DNA from: Epiperipatus broadwayi
Taxonomy: Eukaryota > Onychophora > Udeonychophora > Euonychophora > Peripatidae
Direction: 5' to 3'
Assembly: GCA_028023455.1 (NCBI GenBank)
Contig: JAQFVV010006340.1
Location: 2,215,438-2,279,437 of the forward strand
Length of the DNA stretch: 64,000 bases
Made by a program: the position numbers and the translations under genes. Numbering within the stretch: position 1 is the first letter of the stretch; the number at the start of each line of letters is the position of its first letter. Shown one piece after another: positions 48,936 to 64,000 of this stretch. The notes beneath the pieces were generated by a model. The model made no database searches. It was given only the letters and a program-made list of their open reading frames with translations, and was not told the DNA's origin.

Positions 48936-50513
48936 AAATGCATGCCATTTCGAAACATAGGCATAATTAATAATTATTAAAATAATCAAGGGAAATGTAA
49001 ATATACTGCAGTGATTAAATTATATAGCAAAAATATTGAATTAATAAAGAAAAATTTGCAAATATATTACATTTTATATAATTCAACTACTATTTAGAAA
49101 ACAATTTAGAAACTGTTTACAATATTGAATTAATAAAGAAATTAGCAAAAGTATTTCATTTTATAGAATTTAAATATTATTTAGAAAACAATTTAGAAAA
49201 AAAGTTACAATAATATGGTTAGCTAACCTGATTTTCAAAAAATAATGATTGTTTTGAAATTTACACAGAGCTCTGTGATTTTAATCACATTAAAACAATT
49301 CTCCTATAGTTGAAATGGAGATATTCGAACTGGAACGAAGGTGAGTTATTTGGTAGTTTATTTCATGTTCTGTTTAGTTGGGAGATGATTTTAAAATGGT
49401 GTTGGAATGAAGGCAATTCCCTTTTAGCAACTTACAGCATTTTTTATTTGGTATAAGATTGTTAGTTGTTGCTGAGGCATTCGATGGATTGAACTTCAGC
49501 GTTCCATCATGGGAACGGCAGGAAAAATTTTGCCTGACTAGCAGGACATGGTAAAATTAAATAATTTTCAGCTTGGATAGTAGGAGCACTTCAAAAGCAA
49601 GATGGAGTATATTTCTTTCCGCTTCAAATATGGCCTATTTATATATTTTCACCAAGCCTTAACAGCTTTTTGGAATTTCGTTTGCCTCAGGACCAATTGA
49701 CTTTTAATTAAATAAAATAATATAATCTAATTTTTACTACTGATAAAGTCTCCGAGTTGTTATTTTTAATTTACTTAAAACTATTAAAATATATAAATCA
49801 TATAACTCGATTCAGATTTCACTAATTAAAATCCTTTTTAGGTGTTATAGAATGTTAAAGCTTAGCAGAAGTAACGGTACTCTGATTTAATGACAAAGGC
49901 TTTGTTGAAACAAAATCAATCAGTAAACTAGATTTTGCTTTTACCTCCTTGCGGTCACTAATTGATTTCTTGTTTAAACAAAATTCTCATTTTTAATTAT
50001 AAACGGATGATTTTTATTTTAACTTTTAACATATTTTCTTCATATTGTTTATTTTAAAAAAAAGCAAATTTAAAGAAAATAATTTAGTTTCAATTTTATA
50101 TGTAAAACATTAAATGAGAAAACCGTCAATATATCTTAAAGAAAACATTTTACATTATTTTTATTTAAACTTAAATATATATATACGAATCATTTTGCCG
50201 TTATTCCAAGATTTAAATTATCCATCCACATACGAATAAAATAGCGAATATAGTTAAGAATTGACTGAAAATTAATAAAACATTTTCAAATAAATTATGA
50301 GCCTTTCTACGCTATAAATTTATCAAACCTGTCTAATAATAGCTTATTTTCGTATGTAAATGGATGATACCATTCAAGCGGCCTTGATAGCAAAGTTTTA
50401 CCGCTCGACTTTTATATAACATTTTTACATTTAAGATAGATTCGAAACTAGTTCAGACGAGTAGGTCATTAGGTTGATGGTGAAACGAAAAGGGATTGGG
50501 AGGTTTCTGTTTC
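48936..50513. other. Unique stretch at the end of the 24.5-kb extra block
   Basis: No gene recognised. A somewhat G+C-richer patch lies at 49300-49680. A short inverted pair with CCATCCACATACGAATAAAA (50219-50241) and TTTTCGTATGTAAATGGATG (50346-50366) is visible. Module B2 resumes at AATATACATTATAAATATAT. Confidence 0.4.
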
Positions 50514-53500
50514 AATATACATTATAAATATATCAAGAAATTAGGAAGAATGACATATACTCACCGTCTTTATTATGCTATGTTTTGAATGTTTATAATT
50601 TTAACTTGAGACATTTATTTTTATATATTGGATATCATAAACAATTTAATAGAATATGTAATATTAAAAAGAATTTATTTATACTTGCTTATTAATATTT
50701 TTACTTTATTGTCATTATGAGACCTACAATATTTAAATATGTAAAATTTAATGAATTTCTACACATACATAAACAATATCCTATATTTGAGTTTTATAGA
50801 AAAAAAATAAATTAATTTCTGTATAAGAATACATTTATCACAATATAGATGTCTCTACTAAAAATTATAGTTTATTATTATAGTGATTTCAGATATAATG
50901 TCATGATTTGTTTTTGATATTTTTTGCAAGAGAAACCTGATCAGGTTATAAATAACTGCTACTATAAACAAAATCCTCAACTCTAAAAAGTGTATCTACT
51001 TAAATTATTATGGGTTCTAATACCGATTATGACGCTTTTAGATTGTCATTATGACAATTATGTTTATGGATTCTGGATGCCTTTCCACACTGTGTTGTTC
51101 AATATAACGTCAGATAGCTAAATGAAAAACCACATATTCAGTCTTTATATACGATTGTTTTGTTTCTAATGAATACAGTTTTGTTTACAAATACAAGTAA
51201 ATATATTTTAATTTGTATATCTCTGCGTCTGAGATTGACATTGTAGCTTGTTATATATTTTGTAATTAGATGGATGGTAATTTTTAACTGTAAGTCATGT
51301 AATAGTAAGAGCTCAAAATAGCCTATATATAACATTGTTTGTTCACGTATATATAGCATGTACGTTAGATATTACACTGTCTACGTTTTGAAAAATAAGT
51401 TCAAATTAAAAGGTAAATATTTTAAATACATACCCATGAATTTTGAACAAGAAATAATCATCTATATGCCAAGTTATATTAATTAAATGGAATAAGAATT
51501 GTCAATATATTTTATAAAAACATCAACAAAAAAATTCAGATCGTCTAATATGTTTTTTTGTAGATTTTTAAAAATATACCAAAAACAGTAATTGTCAACT
51601 ATCAAGAAAAAGGACCACTTTCACCACCCTCCAGTCGCGAACTTTATGCGAAGTTTTTGCCTATTCCATTTTATCATCTTCGCTTAATGTATAGAAACAG
51701 TAACCTGAACAGGAGATTGAAGTGGCTAACGTCCAAGTTTGTCGCGAAGACCTGCTGCGGGACCTTTCTTATGCAATTACTTCTAGCTATCATGAAGCAT
51801 GCATATAGATGTAAGAAACTACAACTAGATATCAATAATGATAGAACTGATAATATTAACTTTATTTTTTATCAAAATAACATTTATTTTCGTTTAGAAA
51901 ATCATAAAAATCGATTTCAATTACTTAATATATTTATATAACATAAATTTTTTGTTATTTTCCATTAGCGCTCCATGGGGGAAATGACTATCATTTTAAT
52001 AATAGTGTTCTAGCTACTTGAACATTTAATTTATTATGCATATATATTGACATCTAAAGTGAATGTCCTATACACATATCAGTATTGAGCCAGTAATTCT
52101 TTTAACAAATACATAAACAATTTTATTTAACATGAGGTGCTTTTAGAAAGTACTGTTCACACGTTTTTACTAGACGTATGCCAAAGAATTGACAGTAAAT
52201 TTGATATAAATCCTTATAATGAATTAATCACCATAATTTTACTTTCCAATTTTTACAATACAAAAGTTGCTTTGCCCTATAAATAAAAAAAATGTAATTA
52301 TGTATTTTGAGTAAATGTTTGATATTTTTTGTTCTTCTCTTTACTTAAGATATTTTTGTCCCAGCTATGTGTAAGTAATTAAAATTGTTTCAAAGTTTTC
52401 TTCTTTACTTAAGATATCAACAATCGAGGTCTGTCTACAGTTGTTTAAATGTTTTACATACTTTACAGAAGTGATTATTACACATAACAATACTACGGGA
52501 GAAAAATAGTCTACAGAGTTTATTTGCAAATATATATATATATTATAAAAAATTTTCAAGTTCGGTTAGGTGTTCTGTTGCGCTTTAGAATGCATCAGTT
52601 AATCATGATACAAAAAAAATGTATTTAAATCATTAATGAGTTTGGGTATCTCAAGAAGTAAGATGTATTTCCGGATTAACTGAACGACTATTTGTTACGA
52701 TGCACACTGCTTTCGGAATCAGTTTTGATTTATTTAGAACAAGGCGCAAAAAAATCTTCACAAAAATTTATTGATGAGCTGTACCACCTCACAATCACAT
52801 AATTATAACTAATTATAAAAATAAGATTGGGATAAAGGTTGTGGTAAAAAAACACTTTATTAATTGTCTTTCCATGGTTTAATTAAACAAGCAAATTGGC
52901 AAAGGTTACTTAGTCATTTCTGAAGCAATTAATTAACAGTAAATCTAATAAACTCAAGATTACTAACATACAATGACAAGTTGATATTAGACATCAATAT
53001 TTTATTATAACCAATATTTTTATGCACATGCATATGATAGTATTAAATAATTAAAAGGATTCTTATAACAATCTTCATCTGCAGTAAATGAAAGTCAGTC
53101 TCTTGAATAATAAACACGCAATGTCTGCATGTAAATAGCATATTAAGCCAATTATAATTTTATGTTACTATCTGAAAATTTTTAAGTACAATATTGGATA
53201 TGAATAATCTTACGGGTATGTACCTTTTAGAGTATCTTACATGTATTATAGATGATTGAGCGATTAAACTTTGATTTTACACTGTCTCTATGATCGTCAT
53301 AGGGCTAGAATACAAATTCTTTTGGATATGCCCTGTACATAAAATGGTGTCTGAAAAAATAATGCTTAAGTTCTTTTTTTGCCTGGTGATTTACTTCAGC
53401 ATATGAGTATTTATAGTCCTTCATTTGAGTAGTTCAGTCTTAGACATTTTTTCTATCCGGGATTCTCTAGACAACCACTCTTTCATGTCACCCATTTTTC

Positions 53501-53853
53501 TTTTGAAGATTCTAAAATTAAGAAAAATGTAACTATGGTCTTGCCAATATATTTTCACGACGATTAGCATTTTCATACCTAGTATTTAAATGAATAATTA
53601 TTCCACTTGGCATATCAGCAAAATTCATTACTCACCAGAATATTAATATTACTGTACTGGTACAATACTTCATTTAAGTAATTCATTTAGGGAAGTTATT
53701 ATGCTATTTCATGTCAATTACATTCTTTCTTATTTTTATTGCCACCATAATAGATATTCAAATATAAGAAAAAATATTAGTTTACAGCTGCAACAGTTTT
53801 TCCTTCCAAGTTGACAGTACCAGTACAATCCTTCATTTACATAATTCATATAG
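50514..53853. repeat. Module B2, first part
   Basis: Collinear with B1 12495-15464. Small ORFs such as 51138-51359 and 51657-51941 are not supported as genes. Confidence 0.85.
51605..51795. other. G+C-richer island in module B2
   Basis: Counterpart of 13545-13735, with GTCGCGAA and CTGCTGCGGGACC. It differs from B1 by a 3-bp indel and scattered substitutions. Function unknown. Confidence 0.45.
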
Positions 53854-54092
53854 AATAATAATATTTAAACAGCATTAAACTGTTGCACATGCGCTTTGGA
53901 TTTTAAATATAAAATGAATGAATACTAACATTTCAACCACATGATAAAGTCTTTAGAAAAGATAGAATGGCCATCTATCTTTTCGAACACAATGACTTTA
54001 TCATGTCGTTGAAGTGTTAGTATTTATTCACTTTATATTTAGAATCCAAAGTGCATGTGCAACAGTTTAATACTGTTTAAATATTATTGTTT
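53854..54092. repeat. Foldback element, single copy in B2
   Basis: The only copy in B2; same 239-bp inverted structure as the four in B1. Confidence 0.85.
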
Positions 54093-56492
54093 ATAAAAAA
54101 TATCGCGCGACATAAAATAATTGACTTATTTATAATTCATTTAGCGAAATTATTATGCTATTTTACGTCAATCACATTATTTCTTTCTTATTTTTAGTGC
54201 CACCGTAAAAGATATTCAAAGATAAGAAAAATATTAGTTTAAAGCTGCAATAGCTGTTCCCTCCAGTACAATCTTTTATTTACATAATTCATTTAGGGAA
54301 GTAATTAATCTATTTCATATCAATCACATTATTTCTCATTTTTAGTGACACCATAATAGATATTTTAGTGTAATAAAAAATATTAGTAAAAGGTGAAACA
54401 GCTGTTTCCTCCGAGTATACAGTATTAGATAGGTGATATTGGTACTTTCCCATAATTTTAATGTTTCAGTTTTTCTATTACTAAATAATGGCAATTCACT
54501 TTGATGAATATCAACTTTTTAAACAAAAGAATTACAAATTATTAAAAATCTTCAAAACCATTAACATCTTTAAAGTTTACACTAAAGTCAAACTTCAAAA
54601 TAAACATATAAATCTATGTGTAAAAATCAATCTTATTAATGTCTTGATTAAAAGAAACATATTTTTGAACTTGTGGTGATTGCAGACAGTAAAAAAGTTA
54701 ATCATACAATGTTATTAAAGTAATATAATACTATAGTTGGTTTATTATCCATTATGTGCTGGATAAATATTATTTGTCTACAAAATTTAAATTTCCTAAT
54801 CTAAATATTATCTTGATATTGAAATATTAAATCCAACTGAGAGCTGATATCAAGAAAAATAAAAGCAACTACAGATTACCACACAATTTCATTTAAAGAG
54901 AAGAAAATCAAATGTAATTAATTTGTGCTAATTGGTGAAGCTCAACTTTGTCTGTCTATTAATTTATTGCAAGTTAAATATAAGTTTGCATTTATAAATT
55001 TAAATAACTCCAGATCCCATAATGTTTTGGGTGTGTGTTTAAATTTATTTTTTATCTAGAAAATAATATGAAGTTAAACGTTCTCCTTGTCTTTATTTTG
55101 TAGATACTTTTTGCAGATAAATTTGACCCAAATAGCAATAAAATTTTTATTATAAAACGTTGTCATACCAAATGCGGAATATCTGATTTTCACAGTTTCA
55201 ATGAAATATTACTGTAGAGAAAAAGTGCTGAAATTTTAACCTATAAATTTGTACAGAAAATTATATATACAGCTACTAAATATTTTAGTACTAGAATAAT
55301 GCTATTCTTAATTACATAACTATTTAAAACATTGTAATGTATATTTGTGAAAGTGGAAGTTGTAAATACATGTTGAAGAAAAGTCAAATGTAACTAAATA
55401 TTTAATAAACATTTTAATTTGTTAAGACAAGGTATTATGGCTAAATTTACACATTATAAGTGAGAAATTCTCCTAGAAATCACTGTTCATATTGTACTTT
55501 TTATGCATATGGAAGACAATTGTTCATTAAATAAACAATACTTATCTTTAGTTAGATATAGAAGTACTAAGAACCAAACATAATACAGTCCAATTGTTAT
55601 TCAACTAGACGGATAGAGACAGCATTTGGCACAAAACCAATAAATAAACTTCAGAATACTCTATAACAAAAAAGGGCGTAATATGTACATATATGGAATT
55701 GTTAACCAATTATGAAAACATAAAATACACATTACTCTCAATAAATAACTATACCTTAAGTTATACCACATTAACCCATATTATAAACATCCTTTTTATT
55801 GCCATACAATTAACTCAATACATAAACCACATAAGTTGCACTGTAGTTAATTTAATATGTTGAAATTATGATTCTTCCCTCAAATCATCACACGGATGAT
55901 CCCTGAATCTTTTTGCCATCCAAAAATTTCTATTCAAATATGAAAAAAAAATTGACATTATATATAAATATAAAACTTACCAAAGTAAATGCATATAAAA
56001 CAAAAATAATATTAATAAATCCAAGAAATAATATAATATTTCACCCCGAAGACTGGTTTTCATCAGAAAGAAAAAATACACAGTAAAATGGCGATTTTCA
56101 ATAATGACAGATTTGATAAAAGATTATAAATTTAACAAAAACCCCTGATTAGTCACAAAACCTAACAGAGAATAACTACCCAACCAATGACAAAATTCAA
56201 ACAAAAAACTGTTTCTTTCTAGTCAACCTTAAATTCTATTTAAATTAAAATAATAAATAAGAAATCCAAATGTGCATACATACAAAAATTAGACTGTGCT
56301 CACATGCAAACAATAGCGGTCCTCACATAAATATTCTGTAAAAAATAAAATAGTTATACATATTAATCAAAACTTATTGTTAGTGCAACGTACAATAGTT
56401 ATTTATTTACTTATACAACAATTAAACATAGATATTCAACATCCATATCACCAATCTTTACATAAAAAAATCTCATATAAGAAAATATGTCA
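54093..56492. repeat. Module B2, last part
   Basis: Collinear with B1 17553-19712 up to GAAAATATGTCA. The last part (56030-56492 and on to 56580) also forms the left arm of a diverged inverted repeat with 57130-57700. Confidence 0.8.
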
Positions 56493-57700
56493 CATAAAAA
56501 CCTCACATAAAAATCATTTAGGAGACCAGGTAATAGTTTCAATGTTTAATTTCAATCCATGTCGGTCTAAGTTTTTTAATTTTTAAAAAAAACAAACTTT
56601 CCTTTTGTTTTCTGTCCCTTGTAGAAGAAAAACCCTCCTGAAGAATTACAACTCTTAAATCATCAATTGAATGATTCAGTAAAGTGCAAAATGTCAAATC
56701 TATGATTAGTCATTCTGACTTGTAAACTCTTTGCTGACACACCTATATACTGGTTTAAACATCTACAACACTCTATCATGAATATCAACTTAACACTTTT
56801 AAATGTAACATAATTAGAAATATACCATTTAAAATTACGCTTCCTAATAGTTAACCCCACATGTCACAACAATATGTTTACATGTAAAACATCTTTCTTT
56901 TGTCCTCACATGGATAACATCCTTTTTACTGTACACAACTTTTGATAAAATTTGTTTTGAGAAGGATATCTCAAGTGAACTATATTTACATTATACAACC
57001 TTAGGTGGATCGAACAAAACAGATTTTAAATAATCTGTGAGGTGCAATAGGTTAAAATGATTCACAAGGATACTGTTAATATTAGATATATCCTTATTAA
57101 ATTAAGAACCAAAGATAGAACATGTAATTGTTTTTACATGGATTGAATTTAAACATTGAAACTATTACGTCTTTAGGATACCTGGTCTCTTAAACAATTT
57201 TTATATGCGAGTTTTTTTTATGTGAAAAACTTTCTTTTATGAGATTTTTTTGTTTATTTTTTTATGTAAACATTGGTAATATGGATGTTTAAAATCTGTG
57301 TTTAATTGATATATAGGTAAATAATTAATTATTGTACTTTGCACTAACTATAATTTTTGATTAACATATATAAGTATTTTAGTTTCTAATAAATATTTAT
57401 ATGACCACAGCCTTTTTTTGTATATGAGCACAGTCTAATTTTTGTATGTTTGCACATTTGGATTTTTTTTATTATTTCAATTTAAATAAAATTTTAGCTG
57501 TATTGGGAGGAAAAGTTGTTTTATTGTTTGAATTTTGTCATTGGTTGGGTAGATATTCTGTATTAGATTTTGTTACCAATCAGGGTGTTTTTTAATAAAT
57601 TTATCACATTTTATCTAATCTGTAATTTTTAAATAGTGTCATTTTACTGTATATTTTTTCTTTCTAGAGAAAACCAGTCCTCTTCTTAAAATATTATATT
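56030..57700. repeat. Diverged inverted repeat around a Penelope endonuclease relic
   Basis: The left arm 56030-56580 is complementary, with many indels, to 57130-57700. Examples are TAGACTGTGCTCA (about 56291) against TGAGCACAGTCTA (about 57426), and CAACATCCATATCACCAA against TTGGTAATATGGATGTTT. The endonuclease fragment sits in the loop. Penelope-like elements often carry such inverted or tandem partial copies. Confidence 0.7.
56590..57125 (-). pseudogene. Penelope-like GIY-YIG endonuclease relic
   Basis: The minus frame 56663-56860 encodes TIRKRNFKWYISNYV, then KLIFMIECCRCLNQYIGVS and SLQVRMTNHRFDI. This is the GIY-YIG core with the YIG, Arg and N-H-R positions recognisable and a Cys pair (CCRC). 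Upstream, in a broken frame, a Cys-x2-Cys piece precedes it, as in Penelope-type endonucleases. It is from a different lineage than the palindrome copy (IECCRCLNQYIG against LECGCGIKYIG). The RT core is absent and stops flank the fragment. Confidence 0.72.
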
Positions 57701-57729
57701 ATTTCTTCGACCTGTAAGGCTTTTTTGTT

Positions 57730-57748
57730 TATATATATATATATATAT
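57730..57748. repeat. (TA)n, left of the solo LTR
   Basis: A short TA tract ending TATAT directly before TGTAACG. Confidence 0.85.
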
Positions 57749-62400
<4,652 letters not shown>

Positions 62401-64000
62401 TTACCCGAGATTTTAAAGACTCTGTTCTATTTATAGTTTTGCATTTTTGTTTTTGCTAGTAGTGTTATGTGTATATAAAGATTTTACATGTTAAAATCAT
62501 GTTCCTCGGACATTTTCTTTTAAAGTAGTATAAAAAAATTTATACGAACTTCTATGCTGGATTTCATTTTCATGCACCATCCTCCATATCATACACCTAA
62601 TCTACTTCAATTTATAATCAATTGAAAATCATAACTATTGATTTACACTAAGGTGTCATTTTGTAACATGTTGCTCTTGATAAAAATCACATACTACATT
62701 CCAACACAAAATATATGCCTCAGCATTTACTTATCAAACAGAATCCATTTGATGGAAACCCTTGTGTGAAAAGTGGTAAACTCTATATCAATACAACATC
62801 GCTAAAATACAGTCCAAAAATGGTATCAAATTTTATACAATTCTAATATGTACAATCCAACAATCAATTAACATAATTTTCCATTTAGGAAATATTTCCC
62901 ATATGTATTTACGACCTGTGATATTACTCCCACATATGCATTACACCAGATCTGAGCATTCCTGAAAATTATATCCACATTATTCTTGTCTACTTATATT
63001 AAGGTTTCAAATAACCAGAAAATAATCTCATGTGCTGGAAAATTCACTTACATTTATCCTTTCAACAAGATAATGAGAAAACTGTAATCAACATCACCAA
63101 AAAACATTTTCATAAAAAAATATAAAGTCTGTTCATTTTAATCAAAGCATTATCATTTTTCACTGTAAATTAATTTTTAATTATGTCACAAACAACACTG
63201 CTTAAGATATACACAAACTGTGAATAGTAAATCATCAATCACTGATTTTCATAAAGAATCAAAAACAAAATATTACCATTATTTATGCCAAGTCTTAATA
63301 ATAATTTGTTAATCATATATTCATTTTGCAAAAATTAAAAAATAAATATGAATAGATTATTTGAGCCACACAAAAACGGAATCTTTCTTGACACATCAGT
63401 ATTAGTGCATACTTCTTCTCTTAACTGAAATTGAAAAACTGCAACTTCATATATAGCTATAATTCTAGAGGACTCCAAAACAAATTCATAACTAAATTGG
63501 ATTGCTGATAAAAAAAAAAAATTAACAAACCAAAAAAAAACATTCATTGTCACTCATCTCAATTACAATTATAACGAAGCTTCTAACAAAAAAAGTCAAC
63601 ATTAATGAATCTAATATAAATTATAGATCTAAACAATATCACTTTCCGACATTGCATTATCTCACATTAATTCAACTTGTATCAAGTGTGAAGTTTTACT
63701 TTTTTGCAAGATTAGACTAAATGCATTCATGAAAATGTTGAATGATAGTGATTAAGCAAGTACTCATTCATTGATATTTGTATATTATAAACAAAAAACG
63801 TTTATTTCTATACATTTAGTATTTAAGAAATGAAAGTATCCCTATAGAGATAAAAACTTTATTTGTTTTGTGGAATATTTCATTGTGAATCAGATAATAA
63901 CATAATCACAATTAAAATGTTTTCAATTTCTTAATGAATAGTTACAAATCAGAAAAAAATATTTTGTACATTGTCTGACATTATTGTTAGCACATATTGT
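62401..64000. repeat. Module A3 (continues past the window)
   Basis: Collinear with A1 1140-2732 and A2 19890-21459, without the (TA)n expansion of A1. ORF 63335-63553 (-) is the counterpart of 2097-2333 and 20777-21115, broken here by a poly-A length change near 63511-63540. No gene is called. Confidence 0.85.

Overview
The window is A+T-rich eukaryotic nuclear DNA (about three quarters A+T by eye) built almost wholly from transposable elements and long diverged duplications. I find no rRNA, no convincing tRNA, no operon-like gene order and no intact host gene. The element types (Ty3/gypsy LTR elements with tRNA-Leu and tRNA-Lys primer sites, Penelope-like elements with GIY-YIG endonuclease, Merlin/IS1016-type DNA transposons, long (TA)n tracts) point to an invertebrate animal. 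I cannot name the species. Readable elements use the standard code, and most carry nonsense codons or frameshifts.

Layout. A backbone repeats about 2.3 times. It consists of two related modules, here called A and B. A1 occupies 1-5497 plus 10733-12494, B1 12495-19712, A2 19713-26000, B2 50514-56492 and A3 about 61293-64000. A and B share a core of about 2.6-3 kb (around 4340-5460 plus 10740-12280 in A1, 12690-15240 in B1), so the backbone is a higher-order repeat of about 13.5 kb once insertions are removed. B1 contains an expanded array of a 616-bp unit, each unit carrying a 239-bp foldback; B2 has a single foldback.

Insertions. (1) 5498-10732: a small-LTR Ty3/gypsy element ('Gypsy-B', minus strand) with gag, zinc knuckles and protease. 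Most of its pol is replaced by a coiled-coil reading frame, and a Merlin transposon (7903-10479) is nested inside it. The empty target site survives in A2 near 24254-24258. (2) 26001-50513: a 24.5-kb block absent from the A1-B1 junction. It holds a 16.2-kb Ty3/gypsy element with 2.7-kb LTRs ('Gypsy-1', 27146-43360), a near-perfect 1.07-kb-arm palindrome of a truncated Penelope-like element (43486-45643) and a second Merlin element with TIRs and target duplication (46188-48927). (3) 56493-62253: a Penelope endonuclease relic, a 2.17-kb solo LTR inside a (TA)n tract (57749-59916) and a Penelope reverse-transcriptase relic.

The elements interact mainly as a nested insertion record: backbone duplication, insertion of Penelope-like elements next to (TA)n tracts, LTR elements landing within (TA)n, LTR-LTR recombination leaving a solo LTR, and a microhomology-type deletion at 19713. 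The points most worth following up are the Penelope palindrome, the coiled-coil cargo in Gypsy-B, the shared (TA)n target of two large-LTR families, and the foldback-bearing satellite.
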